A stretch of 64,000 bases of DNA from Pseudoalteromonas sp. T1lg23B (GTDB taxonomy: Bacteria; Pseudomonadota; Gammaproteobacteria; Enterobacterales; Alteromonadaceae), in NCBI RefSeq assembly GCF_002964665.1, contig NZ_PQBZ01000002.1, positions 186,001-250,000 on the forward strand, given 5' to 3'. Shown here in pieces: positions 18,453 to 30,953 of this stretch (the stretch's first letter is position 1; each line of letters opens with the position of its first letter). The position numbers and the translations under genes are program-made. A model generated the notes under the pieces. The model had not been told where the DNA came from, did no database searches, and worked only from the letters and a program-made list of their open reading frames with translations.

Positions 18453-19130
18453 GTGCAGCAAAAATCTAACTATTTAATCGCACCATCTATTTTATCAGCT
18501 GATTTGGCACGTTTAGGAGAAGACGTAGAGAGGGTATTGCAGGCGGGCGCGGATGTCGTTCACTTTGACGTAATGGACAACCATTATGTACCTAATTTAA
18601 CGTTTGGTCCTATGGTATGTAAGGCGTTGAGAGAGTACGGTATCACAGCACCAATTGACGTGCATTTGATGGTAAAACCAGTGGACTCCCTCATTCCTGA
18701 ATTTGCCAAAGCAGGGGCAAGTATCATTACTTTTCACCCAGAAGCTAGCGAACATATCGATCGGACTATTGGCTTAATCAAAGAGCATGGTTGTCAAGCT
18801 GGACTAGTGTTTAACCCCGCAACTCCATTGCATTATTTAGATTATGTTATGGATAAGTTGGATGTCATTTTATTGATGTCGGTTAACCCAGGGTTTGGTG
18901 GTCAGAGTTTCATACCTCAAACTTTAGATAAACTTCGTCAAGTTCGAGCATTGATTGATGCCAGCGGCAAAGATATTCGTTTAGAGGTTGACGGTGGCAT
19001 CAAAGCACAAAACATTGCAGAGGTTGCAAAAGCAGGCGCTGACATGTTTGTAGCAGGATCGGCGATTTTCAATCAACCGGATTATGCAGCGGTGATCACA
19101 CAAATGCGCGAAGAGTTGGCAAAGGTATAG
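18453..19130 (+). CDS. rpe: Ribulose-phosphate 3-epimerase
   Basis: This 225-residue TIM-barrel enzyme, the same length as E. coli Rpe, interconverts ribulose 5-phosphate and xylulose 5-phosphate. [30 protein letters not shown] and [14 protein letters not shown] carry the catalytic aspartates and metal ligands. I chose GTG 18453, with AAGGG seven bases upstream; a TTG at 18423 is the alternative. It starts the conserved rpe-gph-trpS run, with gph seven bases downstream. Confidence 0.95.
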   Translation: MQQKSNYLIAPSILSADLARLGEDVERVLQAGADVVHFDVMDNHYVPNLTFGPMVCKALREYGITAPIDVHLMVKPVDSLIPEFAKAGASIITFHPEASEHIDRTIGLIKEHGCQAGLVFNPATPLHYLDYVMDKLDVILLMSVNPGFGGQSFIPQTLDKLRQVRALIDASGKDIRLEVDGGIKAQNIAEVAKAGADMFVAGSAIFNQPDYAAVITQMREELAKV

Positions 19131-19136
19131 CAAGTA

Positions 19137-19802
19137 ATGCGTTATCAAGGTGTTTTGTTTGATTTAGATGGCACGTTAGTAAATAGTGCTCAAGATATGT
19201 ACATTGCATTGAACCTTACATTGACCGAGGTTGCTTTTCCAGTTGTTAGTTATGCTCAAGTGTGTAGTTGGGTTGGGAACGGAATTGATACACTCGTAAA
19301 AAGAGGGCTCAGTGGTAGCGTTGAGGTTAACCCGGAGCTGCCAGCGGCTTTAATTGACCTTGCCATACAGACTTTCAGAAGTCATTATGGGCAACTGGCA
19401 GGGCAATACGCTACTTTATATCCTCATGTTGAAACTGGGTTAGCCGCGCTAGCGGGATTTCCTAAGGCATTGATTACGAATAAAGATCGGTCTTTTACAG
19501 AATCTTTACTAGATACGCTCAAGTTAACCTCACACTTTAAGGTATTGATTTGTGGTGATGATGGCTGCAAAAAGCCAGCGGCTGAACCGCTGTTAAATGC
19601 CTGTACTGCTTTGGGGTTGCAGCCCAAAGATGTGGTGATGGTTGGAGACTCAAAAAGTGATATTGTGGCCGCCCAAAACGCCAACATTGATGCGATAGCC
19701 TTAACCTATGGTTATCACCAAGGGATCAATTTACAAGATCTTAATCCGCAGTACCTCTGTGGTGATTTCTTAGATATAATCCCCATTTTAACTCAGCGAT
19801 AA
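19137..19802 (+). CDS. gph: Phosphoglycolate phosphatase
   Basis: This 221-residue HAD-superfamily hydrolase removes phosphate from 2-phosphoglycolate. Motif I is FDLDGTLV, with nucleophile Asp9 and acid/base Asp11. Later motifs include LITNKDRS, KKPAAEPLL and MVGDSKSDIVAAQNA. It lies between rpe and trpS, the same neighbourhood as in E. coli, which supports this function over a generic HAD phosphatase. Confidence 0.92.
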   Translation: MRYQGVLFDLDGTLVNSAQDMYIALNLTLTEVAFPVVSYAQVCSWVGNGIDTLVKRGLSGSVEVNPELPAALIDLAIQTFRSHYGQLAGQYATLYPHVETGLAALAGFPKALITNKDRSFTESLLDTLKLTSHFKVLICGDDGCKKPAAEPLLNACTALGLQPKDVVMVGDSKSDIVAAQNANIDAIALTYGYHQGINLQDLNPQYLCGDFLDIIPILTQR

Positions 19803-19823
19803 TATATTAAATAAAGGAACATC

Positions 19824-20828
19824 ATGACTAAACCAGTAGTGTTAAGTGGCATTCAGCCAACCGGTGGTATGACGATAGGCAATTATGTGGGTGCCATTAA
19901 CCAGTGGCTTAACTTACAACAAGATCATGAAAGTTTCTTTATGTTAGTTGACTTGCATGCAATCACTGTTCGCCAAGAACCTCACTTACTCAGAGAGCGA
20001 GTATTGGATGGTATTGCATTGTATACGGCGTGTGGTATCGACCCAGAAAAGGCTGCGCTGTTTGTACAATCACAAGTGCCAGAGCATGCGCAACTAGCAT
20101 GGGTGCTTAATTGCTATGCGCAAATGGGCGAGCTAAATCGCATGACGCAATTTAAAGATAAATCGTCTAAACATGCGAATAATGTCAACGTTGGATTGTT
20201 TTCTTATCCCGTATTGCAAGCTGCTGATATTTTGTTATATCAAGCAGATCAGGTTCCTGTCGGTGAAGATCAAAAGCAGCATCTAGAGCTCACCAGAGAC
20301 ATCGCGACACGTTTTAACAATTTATACGGTGAAGTGTTTACGATACCCGAACCTTACATCCCTGAGCTTGGCGCTCGCGTGATGAGCCTGCAAGACCCAT
20401 TAAAGAAAATGTCAAAGTCGGACGACAACCCAAATGCGTTTATTATGCTGTTGGATGAGCCAAAGAAAATAGAGAAAAAGTTAAAAAAAGCGGTCACTGA
20501 TTCGGATGAACAGGCACGTATCTATTTTGATAGAGATGAAAAGCCGGGCGTTTCAAACTTGTTGACTCTATTGTCTGTGGCGACAAAACGGACTGTTGAA
20601 GAGTTAGTACCTGAGTACGAAGATAAAATGTATGGTCACTTGAAAAAAGACACCGCTGATGCGGTGGTTGCGATGATTGAGCCAATTCAAGAGCGCTTTA
20701 GAGCGATTCGAGAAGACCAAACACTATTAAATAATATTATGCGACAAGGTGCTGAAAAGGCGAGCGTGCGTGCACAGCAGACTCTAAAAAAGGTCTATGA
20801 TGCAGTTGGCTTTATTCCTCGTCCATAA
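19824..20828 (+). CDS. trpS: Tryptophanyl-tRNA synthetase
   Basis: This 334-residue class I synthetase charges tRNA-Trp. [18 protein letters not shown] holds the HIGH-equivalent signature and [12 protein letters not shown] the KMSKS loop. Length and order match E. coli TrpS, and AAAGGA lies just upstream of the start. A strong terminator follows, so it closes the rpe-gph-trpS unit. Confidence 0.96.
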   Translation: MTKPVVLSGIQPTGGMTIGNYVGAINQWLNLQQDHESFFMLVDLHAITVRQEPHLLRERVLDGIALYTACGIDPEKAALFVQSQVPEHAQLAWVLNCYAQMGELNRMTQFKDKSSKHANNVNVGLFSYPVLQAADILLYQADQVPVGEDQKQHLELTRDIATRFNNLYGEVFTIPEPYIPELGARVMSLQDPLKKMSKSDDNPNAFIMLLDEPKKIEKKLKKAVTDSDEQARIYFDRDEKPGVSNLLTLLSVATKRTVEELVPEYEDKMYGHLKKDTADAVVAMIEPIQERFRAIREDQTLLNNIMRQGAEKASVRAQQTLKKVYDAVGFIPRP

Positions 20829-20846
20829 GTTTTTGTATTGCAGTAG

Positions 20847-20870
20847 GCCAGGCTCGTGCCTGGCTTTTTT
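20847..20870 (+). terminator. Rho-independent terminator after trpS
   Basis: GCCAGGC (20847-20853) pairs with GCCTGGC (20858-20864) around TCGT, followed by six T residues. Confidence 0.92.
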
Positions 20871-20882
20871 ATGGAAATTTCT

Positions 20883-21464
20883 ATGTTATTAATGATTGAT
20901 AACTATGATTCATTTACCTATAACTTAGTGCAGTATTTCCAGCGTTTGGACCAAGAGGTACTTGTTCAGCGTAATGATGCTATCAGCCTTGCTGACATTA
21001 AGGCATTAAAGCCAGATCATATTGTGATTTCTCCTGGACCTTGTACTCCTAATGAGGCTGGTATCTCGTTGTCGGTGATTGAACAATTTAAAGGTGATAT
21101 ACCTATTTTGGGTATATGCTTGGGTCATCAAGCTATTGCTCAAGCACTGGGTGCTAGCGTTATTAGGGCCCATGGTGTTATGCATGGTAAGACTTCTGCT
21201 ATTGAGCACACTGGTAAAGGTGTATTTACTGGGCTACCTAACCCTTTGAATGTATGCCGTTATCACTCGTTGATCGTTGATAAACATTCATTGCCTGAGT
21301 CCTTTGAGATCACCGCGTGGACGCCAACAGACACCGACAAGGTGGATGAGATCATGGGAATGCGCCACACAGAGATGGCGCTTGAAGGGGTGCAGTTTCA
21401 TCCAGAAGCAATTTTGACAGAACATGGTCTAAGCTTACTTGATAACTTTATACGTCACTTCTAA
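20883..21464 (+). CDS. pabA: Para-aminobenzoate synthase glutamine amidotransferase subunit
   Basis: This 193-residue class I glutamine amidotransferase supplies ammonia to a chorismate-using partner. Cys79 in [15 protein letters not shown] is the nucleophile, and [12 protein letters not shown] carries the catalytic His and Glu. TrpG and PabA cannot be fully separated by sequence. Proximity to the argD-type gene and absence of other trp genes favour PabA (folate synthesis), possibly serving both. I chose the start [11 protein letters not shown] at 20883. Confidence 0.88.
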   Translation: MLLMIDNYDSFTYNLVQYFQRLDQEVLVQRNDAISLADIKALKPDHIVISPGPCTPNEAGISLSVIEQFKGDIPILGICLGHQAIAQALGASVIRAHGVMHGKTSAIEHTGKGVFTGLPNPLNVCRYHSLIVDKHSLPESFEITAWTPTDTDKVDEIMGMRHTEMALEGVQFHPEAILTEHGLSLLDNFIRHF

Positions 21465-21505
21465 TCTTTTACTTATATAACTAACTGTGAGCTGGTAGAG
21501 AGTCT

Positions 21506-22681
21506 ATGACAGAAGACAACAAGCACGTAAGGATGGCACAAGCGCTAACAGAACGAGCGCATGACTTACTCATCAGTCACAGTTTTGCTCAAGAGCAAAT
21601 AGGTTTTATCCACACCTTGGAAATGAACTTAGGTGAAAAAATCCCGCAGCGTACCATGTTGGAAGTGGAAATAGCTGCTTCTGCAAAGCGTAAGGAAAGT
21701 AGCACAAGCCATCATAAATACATTGCTAAAGCCAGTGCCCATATCCATCATGCGATTGAGGAGTCAATTACCAAACAACTCAACGATACAGACAGCTTGT
21801 ACTACGAGGTGATGGGTATTCAGGATGGAGTACCAGCGGTGTTTGACCTGTTGGCGGTTAAGTCAGCCTCAGTTGGAAGATTAGAGCCATTGGTTAACGA
21901 TTTGACTTGGCTTGGGCGAGAGCTAGTTTCATTGGTAAATTTACCCCAATATCGTAAAAAAAGTTCAACAGGCATGGCCGTTAAGGTGGATACCCCAGCA
22001 TTGGCGATACGTTATTTAGGATTGGAAAACCTACAGTGGGTACTACCCACCTATGCGATGAAACATTGGTTACCTTATTCAACCGAGCCGTTTTCTCTGA
22101 TGAAGCGCAAGTTGCGAGAGCTAAGCATGTCGACCGCAATTGCAGCTAAAGCGTTAGCACAGAGTAACGGTGTAAAAGAGCAGCATGCTTACACGTTAGG
22201 GATGATGTTGGATATTGGTAAGGCTGCACTCACCCGTTTATATTTGAGAACACATGAACAGGTGTGGCAAGACAGGGTGCGTAAGGCTCGAGACAAAGGG
22301 CATAAGGATTTACACACCGCGTTACTTGAATTGGGTCCAGATCCATTATTTCTGAGAAACTTACTGTTAGAAAATTCTGCCAAAGTTACTCAGCAACTCA
22401 TCGAAAAGATGGACTTCAGATATTTGCCATTTGCAGCGGCGATGGAAGAGTTTGCGGTTAGTTATTTACCAAATTCGAATAAAAAACTAACTGATCCACT
22501 GCCATTGACTAAGGTATTGAAGAAAGCTCATGGCTATGCGCTGTATCTGTTGCTTGCAGACAAACATTTTATTGAGCCAGATGAAACTAAGTTGTGGTTT
22601 TCGTATCTTGAATTAACCAAAGCAGAGCAAAAAGTACTCTCAACTTGCTCATTCCATGGTTTACAGCTAACAATTTCATAA
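21506..22681 (+). CDS. HDOD-domain signalling protein
   Basis: This 391-residue protein has an HDOD-type helical core at about residues 130-340. It includes SLVNLPQYRKK, the pattern AIRYLGLENLQWVLPTYA and the later HAYTLGMMLDIGKAAL. HDOD domains resemble HD phosphohydrolases but usually lack the catalytic metal site and act in regulation. The N-terminal 120 residues are not recognised. The gene stands alone between pabA and the ast block. Confidence 0.72.
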   Translation: MTEDNKHVRMAQALTERAHDLLISHSFAQEQIGFIHTLEMNLGEKIPQRTMLEVEIAASAKRKESSTSHHKYIAKASAHIHHAIEESITKQLNDTDSLYYEVMGIQDGVPAVFDLLAVKSASVGRLEPLVNDLTWLGRELVSLVNLPQYRKKSSTGMAVKVDTPALAIRYLGLENLQWVLPTYAMKHWLPYSTEPFSLMKRKLRELSMSTAIAAKALAQSNGVKEQHAYTLGMMLDIGKAALTRLYLRTHEQVWQDRVRKARDKGHKDLHTALLELGPDPLFLRNLLLENSAKVTQQLIEKMDFRYLPFAAAMEEFAVSYLPNSNKKLTDPLPLTKVLKKAHGYALYLLLADKHFIEPDETKLWFSYLELTKAEQKVLSTCSFHGLQLTIS

Positions 22682-22835
22682 TATTTAGACATTTTTTTTA
22701 CGACTATTCATTCAGCACTAAATTCTTAGGATGAGGCTAAGATGCTTGCGTGCTTGCTATGTTGTCTATTTTCCTCCAAATAGTTATTCACTGCGACTGA
22801 AATATTATCTCAATCCCTTGAATATAAAGGCCTCA

Positions 22836-22869
22836 ATGAAAGTTTTCTATGAGACTTTCATATTTTTTT
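22836..22869 (+). terminator. Hairpin with T-run upstream of astC
   Basis: ATGAAAGT (22836-22843) and ACTTTCAT (22854-22861) form an 8-bp stem with a 10-base loop, followed by ATTTTTTT. It lies 155 bases after the HDOD gene and 120 bases before astC, so it may be a terminator of the former or an attenuator of the latter. The remaining bases of this 308-base gap hold AT-rich promoter-like sequence with no motif I can assign. Confidence 0.55.
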
Positions 22870-22980
22870 CTGAAATAATAAGTGAATGAATTTTGCACCA
22901 AACCAACAAATGTGTTGGCTAAAATATACAAGTTGAACGCTGAAATTCAGCCGTTTGCGGTGCCGTACTCAACAAAGTGA

Positions 22981-24201
<1,221 letters not shown>

Positions 24202-24273
24202 TCTTGGTGGGACCAAGTAATACTTGGTCCTGATTTACCATCTAGTGTTATAACTTGAGGAGTAAGCGGGCTC

Positions 24274-25290
24274 ATGATGATCCTTCGCCCAATCCAAAAA
24301 AGCGATTACCCAGCGCTTTTAAACATTGCCCACGAGTCGGGCCATGGTTTTACTTCATTACCTGTTAATGAAGAGCTGTTGCAAAATAAAATTGCACGCT
24401 CAGAAGCCTCTTTTAAAAAGCAGACAGACATTCCTTTTGATGAAGGGTATCTATTTGTGCTTGAAGATACCGAAACAGGTGAAGTCGTCGGGACAAGTGC
24501 TATTGAAGCAGCTGTGGGTTTAGATGATGCATTTTATCATTACCACCTCAGTAAAGTTATTCATTCTTCTCGCACTTTAGATGTATATAAAGCAGTCGAT
24601 ATTCTAACGCTTTGTAACGATTATACCGGGGCAACGGAGCTATGCACATTGTTCCTGAAAGACGGATATCGTAAGGGCTTGAACGGAAAGTTGCTGTCTA
24701 AATCTCGCTTCTTATTCATCAAGCAGCATCAGTACCGTTTTGCCGATACCGTTATTGCTGAGATGCGTGGTGTATCTGACGAAAATGGACAAAGCCCATT
24801 TTGGCAATGGCTAGAAGAGCATTTCTTCTCAATGGATTTCCCGACTGCTGATTACTTAACGGGTATTGGTCAGAAGGTATTTATCGCTGAATTAATGCCT
24901 AAGTATCCTATCTATGTAAACTTACTGAGTAAAGAAGCGCAGGCGGTAATCGGTCAAGTGCATACCAACACTAAGCCAGCTATTGAGTTATTAAAGAGTG
25001 AAGGTTTCACTTTCAATGGTTATGTGGATATTTTTGATGCGGGCCCAACTGTAGAAGCCAAAGTTGACAATATTCGCACGGTTCGTTCGGTACAAAATAA
25101 GATAGCACGCATTGGTAACGTACAGGGCGGTTCCCCTGTGATGGTTGCAAATGATAAACTAGCTGGATATCGGGCTACGGTTGCTGAACTTCAAGTTGAT
25201 GCGACAAACGCAGAAGTCGTTATTAGCGCCGAAGTAGCAAACGCATTGAACATTGTTGATGGTGACTCGCTCAGCATCGCAACACTCTAA
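24274..25290 (+). CDS. astA: Arginine N-succinyltransferase
   Basis: This 338-residue enzyme transfers succinyl from succinyl-CoA to arginine, the first step of the AST pathway. The N-terminal MILRPIQKSDYPALLNIA and the central LCTLFLKDGYRKGLNGKLLS are typical of AstA. A GAGGAG lies upstream of tandem ATGs at 24274 and 24277. It lies between astC and astD in the usual order; astB and astE are not in this window. Confidence 0.95.
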   Translation: MMILRPIQKSDYPALLNIAHESGHGFTSLPVNEELLQNKIARSEASFKKQTDIPFDEGYLFVLEDTETGEVVGTSAIEAAVGLDDAFYHYHLSKVIHSSRTLDVYKAVDILTLCNDYTGATELCTLFLKDGYRKGLNGKLLSKSRFLFIKQHQYRFADTVIAEMRGVSDENGQSPFWQWLEEHFFSMDFPTADYLTGIGQKVFIAELMPKYPIYVNLLSKEAQAVIGQVHTNTKPAIELLKSEGFTFNGYVDIFDAGPTVEAKVDNIRTVRSVQNKIARIGNVQGGSPVMVANDKLAGYRATVAELQVDATNAEVVISAEVANALNIVDGDSLSIATL

Positions 25291-25297
25291 TTTGTAG

Positions 25298-26779
<1,482 letters not shown>

Positions 26780-26790
26780 TAGATATTTTA

Positions 26791-26837
26791 CAAAGGGTTA
26801 GTCGGTATTTTGGGATAAAATACAGACTAATACTTTG
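26791..26837. repeat. Long imperfect palindrome after astD
   Basis: The arms 26791-26811 and 26817-26837 are complementary over 21 bases with three mismatches (core TTAGTC / GACTAA and GTATTTT / AAAATAC). The loop is five bases or fewer. A standard terminator follows 12 bases later, so this hairpin may protect the 3' end of the ast mRNA. Confidence 0.7.
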
Positions 26838-26848
26838 TTCCTAAAAAG

Positions 26849-26870
26849 AGCAGCTAACGCTGCTTTTTTT
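26849..26870 (+). terminator. Rho-independent terminator of the ast operon
   Basis: AGCAGC (26849-26854) and GCTGCT (26859-26864) pair around TAAC, followed by seven T residues. Confidence 0.88.
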
Positions 26871-26960
26871 GTGTTCAACTAAACGACAAAAGTAGCATTA
26901 GGAGTGAGTTTCTGCTTAAATCTATAGCAGAAGTGTTAAAAAATCTTAGGTGGAATAAAG

Positions 26961-27296
26961 ATGGTTTTAGATAAACAAGGTTATGACGAATTAGTCATGT
27001 ATCTGACACAAAATTTAGCCTTGTTTGAGAAACCTGGTGAAATCAAGCCTGGTGCGCCTAAAGTTATGGAGCTCATAGAAGATGTTATTGCTGAAAACGT
27101 GATACGTATTTGTGAGCAACACAGTGAACTCACAACAGAGCAACGCAGCCTTATCGTACGAGAAGTGGACGGTATTGTGTATGACCTGCAAGAAGTGCTG
27201 TCTAGCGTTACAGAGCAACGGGTCACTGTTGAACAGCGAGAGTTTATCGAGGAATTTGCCGGCCTAGTTAAAAACATGTTTGACTCGGCCGTTTAA
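26961..27296 (+). CDS. DUF3802 family protein
   Basis: This 111-residue acidic, all-helical soluble protein (MVLDKQGYDELVMYLTQNL) resembles DUF3802, a family of Vibrio, Shewanella and Pseudoalteromonas relatives without known function. There is no signal peptide or membrane segment. The ATG has AGGTGG upstream. It is monocistronic between two terminators. Confidence 0.75.
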   Translation: MVLDKQGYDELVMYLTQNLALFEKPGEIKPGAPKVMELIEDVIAENVIRICEQHSELTTEQRSLIVREVDGIVYDLQEVLSSVTEQRVTVEQREFIEEFAGLVKNMFDSAV

Positions 27297-27332
27297 CAAT
27301 AACAACTGCTAATTAATAGCAACGAGGTTTAT

Positions 27333-27366
27333 AACACCGCCATACGGCGGTGTTATTGCTTTTATT
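27333..27366 (+). terminator. Terminator after the DUF3802 gene
   Basis: AACACCGCC (27333-27341) pairs perfectly with GGCGGTGTT (27346-27354), followed by a T-rich stretch up to the OsmC gene. Confidence 0.85.
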
Positions 27367-27377
27367 TTGAGGTATTT

Positions 27378-27791
27378 ATGCAAGCAAGTGTAAAGTGGGT
27401 AGATGGAGATACTTTCATTGGTCGTTCTGACTCAGGACATAATGTCGTTTTTGACGCAGGCTCAGACAGTGCGGCCCCAAGTCCGATGGAAATGGTACTG
27501 ATGTCGGCTGGATGTTGTTCATCTGTGGACGTTGTGAGCATTTTAAAAAAGGCCAAGCAGGATTTTGATAATGTAGAGGTAAAGCTAAGTGGTGAGCGTG
27601 CAGAAACTGCACCTAGAGTATTTACCAAAATAAACCTACACTTTGTGGTTACTGGCCGCGGTGTATCGGAAAAGCACCTAGCCAGAGCAGTACAATTGTC
27701 TGCTGAAAAATATTGTTCTGTGGCGTTAATGCTTGATAAAGCAGTAGAAATTACGCACAGCCACGAGGTTGTTGAAAGCGAAGCAAAATAA
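27378..27791 (+). CDS. OsmC family protein (YhfA-like)
   Basis: This 137-residue protein has the OsmC fold. SPMEMVLMSAGCCSSVDVVSIL contributes one conserved cysteine, and YCSVALMLDKAVEITHSHEV the second. OsmC/Ohr proteins are thiol peroxidases. The YhfA branch, which this resembles in length and sequence, has no proven substrate. The gene follows a terminator closely, with GAGGTATTT before the ATG. Confidence 0.85.
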   Translation: MQASVKWVDGDTFIGRSDSGHNVVFDAGSDSAAPSPMEMVLMSAGCCSSVDVVSILKKAKQDFDNVEVKLSGERAETAPRVFTKINLHFVVTGRGVSEKHLARAVQLSAEKYCSVALMLDKAVEITHSHEVVESEAK

Positions 27792-27876
27792 CGCTTTTTC
27801 ATAGCGCGATTTTCGTATAAAATCCGCGAACTTTTGGTTCTGCAAAGCAGATTTACAGTTTGAAGGTTGGTCTATC

Positions 27877-28686
27877 GTGAACAAGCCCTTTGATAAAATT
27901 AAACTCCATGGCTTTAACAACTTAACTAAGAGTTTAAGCTTTAGCATATACGACATTTGTTACGCCAAGACAGAGCAACAACGTAAAGAATATTTAGAAT
28001 ATATTGATGAGCAGTATAGTGCGGATCGTTTAACTGATATTTTAAGAGACGTAGTTGATATTATTGGCGCAAATGTACTGAATATTGCGCGTCAAGATTA
28101 CGAGCCGCAAGGGGCAAGTGTTACTATTTTGGTGTCGGAAGAACCTGTTGAACAACAGACTTTTGATAGCAATGAAACGCCAGGGCCTTTGCCTGAGTCT
28201 GTTGTTGCGCACCTAGATAAGAGCCACATTTGTGTGCACACTTATCCTGAAGCACACCCGAATGATGGTATTTGTACATTCCGTGCTGATATTGAAGTAT
28301 CAACGTGTGGGGTGATCTCACCATTAAAGGCGTTGAACTTCTTAATTCACTCGTTAGAGTCGGATGTCGTCACAATCGACTATCGTGTACGTGGTTTTAC
28401 GCGCGACGTGACAGGTGTGAAACATTACATTGATCATGCAATTCACTCAATTCAGAACTATATGACTGAAGATACGAAAGAAGCGTATCAGATGTTAGAT
28501 GTGAACGTATATCAAGAAAACTTGTTCCACACGAAGATGATGTTAAAAGAGACGGATCTGAATACGTATCTTTTCGGTATCACGACGGATGATCTGAGTG
28601 AAGAAGAAGAAGCTGAGATCAGAGCGCGTCTAGATCGTGAAATCCAAGAGGTATTTTACGGACGTAATCTGCCAGAAGTTGACTGA
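27877..28686 (+). CDS. speD: S-adenosylmethionine decarboxylase proenzyme
   Basis: This 269-residue proenzyme is the long (E. coli-type) SpeD, which makes the aminopropyl donor for spermidine. Self-cleavage should occur between Lys115 and Ser116 in [12 protein letters not shown], turning Ser116 into the pyruvoyl group. [11 protein letters not shown] carries the catalytic Cys. The start is GTG 27877. No speE lies beside it. Confidence 0.95.
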   Translation: MNKPFDKIKLHGFNNLTKSLSFSIYDICYAKTEQQRKEYLEYIDEQYSADRLTDILRDVVDIIGANVLNIARQDYEPQGASVTILVSEEPVEQQTFDSNETPGPLPESVVAHLDKSHICVHTYPEAHPNDGICTFRADIEVSTCGVISPLKALNFLIHSLESDVVTIDYRVRGFTRDVTGVKHYIDHAIHSIQNYMTEDTKEAYQMLDVNVYQENLFHTKMMLKETDLNTYLFGITTDDLSEEEEAEIRARLDREIQEVFYGRNLPEVD

Positions 28687-28701
28687 TAACTTCTGCACAA
28701 T

Positions 28702-28728
28702 AAAAAAGCGCTCAATGAGCGCTTTTTT
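28702..28728 (+). terminator. Terminator between speD and the TonB receptor gene
   Basis: AAAAAAGCGCTC and GAGCGCTTTTTT form a symmetric stem with a short AAT loop, able to end transcription from both sides. Confidence 0.9.
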
Positions 28729-28747
28729 ATTGTCTAGTGAAGTGACT

Positions 28748-30823
28748 TTACAGCTCATACTTAAAAGTTAAGCCAAGCAAACGTGGTTCACCATATTGCA
28801 CATACGTTTCTTCAACATAGTCTTTAAGTGGGTTGTTTGGAAACCTAAAACCACGCACAGCCACATCTTGGTTTGTTAGGTTTCTACCCCATGCGGTCAA
28901 AGACCAGTTGTTGGCGTAGTAGCTGACACTGGCATTGAGTAAGTTGCTGTTATCTGCTTTGGCATCGTGACTAATGGAGTGGAAATAGTCGTCTTTGCCT
29001 TCAACGGATACCTCAGCAAAGAGTTGTTCTGTGACTTGATAGTTTACCGCAAATGAGTACTGGTACCTTGGTGCTTGAGCCTGCTCTCTACCATCAAGTG
29101 CAAGTTGAGCGAACTCACCCTCCACTTTGGTATCTAAATAGCCTGCACTGTATGTTAGCATGAGTCGATCGGTGTATTGCAAGCTGCCTTCAACCTCTAA
29201 ACCATAGTTACGTCCCTGTGTTGCATTGTCAATAAACTCCAGAAACTTACGCTCTACTTCAATAGAGCGTTTTACCTGCATATCATCTCGGTGCATGTAA
29301 AACGCGCTTACGCGCACGGTATGACGGTTGTCTTGTGAACTGCCCTTTACGCCAAACTCTAGGTTCCACAAATATTCAGGGGCAAAGTTATAACTGTCAC
29401 TGGTAATGTTGAGCCCTTCATCTTTAGCTTGTGCCAGAGCTTGACCATTGACCCCACCAATTTTATAGCCTCGCGATAGACTGGTATAGATCATGGTACG
29501 TGGCACCACAAAGTGCTCAAGGGCAATCTTAGTCCCCCACATCCAATCATCGCTATTGCTTACAATGCTGTTGCTATCGAAGTAGTCGGTGTTGTAGTAC
29601 TCGGCACGTAACCCTGTGATTAGTTCAGTTTTGTCTGATAGTGGCGTTACTTTTTGACCAAATAAAGCCATGTGGCTTACGTCATAGTGAGAATTAAAGT
29701 CTTGCTCTTGCCAGGTATAAGCACGTGTCAGAGCAACTTGCTTACGTTTGGCTGACAACCCACCTACCCAATTTTGAGCTTTATCAGAGAAAGTGAGTTC
29801 AAAAGTACCTCTATCATGATCACGCAAATAGCTATCCGTTGAGCTGTAACCATATGGATGGAGCCCTGCTGCACAAATACTCGGTTTGCTGCTGTCGTTG
29901 CAAGTCCAGTCCTCATCATAGCTATATAGCGTGTCACCTTGGAGGCGGCTGACTAGAATGGTCATATCGAAAAGATCTGAGCCTGTGTACAGCGTGGTAA
30001 GGGCAAAAGCATCGCTTTGCTGATTGTCTTCCCCTGGCTGATCAGCACTACTTTGGCGATCATTATTAAGAGTGAACGCGTCATAGCCATTGTCGATATT
30101 GATATGATGTGCGACTAACTCAGTGCTTAGTTCGCTCGTCCATTGAGTACGCAGTTTGATGCGTGCGACCTGTTCATCCTGAGTTTGTGTTGCATCGTTC
30201 AAATAAACATTGTCGGTATAACCGTCAGATTGGTGCTGATAATAGCTAGCTCGCATAGCGGTGCTATCGCTGAGTGACGTGCCAGCAGCAATACCTGCTT
30301 CGTAACTACTGTAGTTGCCAGCTCCGAGTTGCACATTTAGAGAGGGCTCGTTGCTGACGGAATGAGTCTGTACATCAATCATACCAGCCATGGCATCTGC
30401 ACCGAAGCGCGTCCCCTGAGGTCCACGGTAAACCGCAATTTTTTCAACATCAAATAATAACGCGCTGCCCCCTAGACCTGAATAATCAATGTTATCAATC
30501 AGCATTCCAACGCTTGGGTGAATGGGGTCTACGAACTGTGAACGCAAGCCCACACCTCTGATCTGCACAAAGCGACCGCGAGACGCACCGGCGGTAAAGT
30601 TGATGTTAGCGGTACTATTGAGTAGTTGATCCAAATAGTTCGCACCGCGATTTGTGATTGTATCTGCACTTAGCACGTTGGCACTGGCACTGAGGGTTTG
30701 CAAACTTTCTCGTTTAAAGTCTCCAGTGACTTCAATGGTTTCTATAGGGCTATCATTAGCCACAGCAACGGGTGCTAGTAAGGAAATAATACTGGCGCTC
30801 AACAGAGAGTATTTTGACATCAT
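28748..30823 (-). CDS. TonB-dependent outer-membrane receptor
   Basis: This 691-residue protein has a signal peptide (cut near PVAVA), a plug domain and a 22-strand barrel. IETIEVTGDF precedes the plug, where VQIRGVGLRSQF, VYRGPQGTRFGADAMAG and IDVQTHS are classic. The last residue sequence, GLTFKYEL, is a terminal beta-strand. It imports a ligand using TonB energy; the plug resembles siderophore or vitamin receptors, but the substrate is not clear. An annotated transporter partner is not adjacent. The gene is monocistronic and divergent from the thioesterase. Confidence 0.9.
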   Translation of the reverse strand: MMSKYSLLSASIISLLAPVAVANDSPIETIEVTGDFKRESLQTLSASANVLSADTITNRGANYLDQLLNSTANINFTAGASRGRFVQIRGVGLRSQFVDPIHPSVGMLIDNIDYSGLGGSALLFDVEKIAVYRGPQGTRFGADAMAGMIDVQTHSVSNEPSLNVQLGAGNYSSYEAGIAAGTSLSDSTAMRASYYQHQSDGYTDNVYLNDATQTQDEQVARIKLRTQWTSELSTELVAHHINIDNGYDAFTLNNDRQSSADQPGEDNQQSDAFALTTLYTGSDLFDMTILVSRLQGDTLYSYDEDWTCNDSSKPSICAAGLHPYGYSSTDSYLRDHDRGTFELTFSDKAQNWVGGLSAKRKQVALTRAYTWQEQDFNSHYDVSHMALFGQKVTPLSDKTELITGLRAEYYNTDYFDSNSIVSNSDDWMWGTKIALEHFVVPRTMIYTSLSRGYKIGGVNGQALAQAKDEGLNITSDSYNFAPEYLWNLEFGVKGSSQDNRHTVRVSAFYMHRDDMQVKRSIEVERKFLEFIDNATQGRNYGLEVEGSLQYTDRLMLTYSAGYLDTKVEGEFAQLALDGREQAQAPRYQYSFAVNYQVTEQLFAEVSVEGKDDYFHSISHDAKADNSNLLNASVSYYANNWSLTAWGRNLTNQDVAVRGFRFPNNPLKDYVEETYVQYGEPRLLGLTFKYEL

Positions 30824-30953
30824 AATCTTTAGTTAGTCATTTGAGTTGCGCATATTTTAACAAATGACAGCGAGGTTAAAACATAAATAGCGTTTAAATG
30901 TGTTATAACGATTGCACTTATGATTATGGTACTTATCTTTCTAAGGAGCGAAT

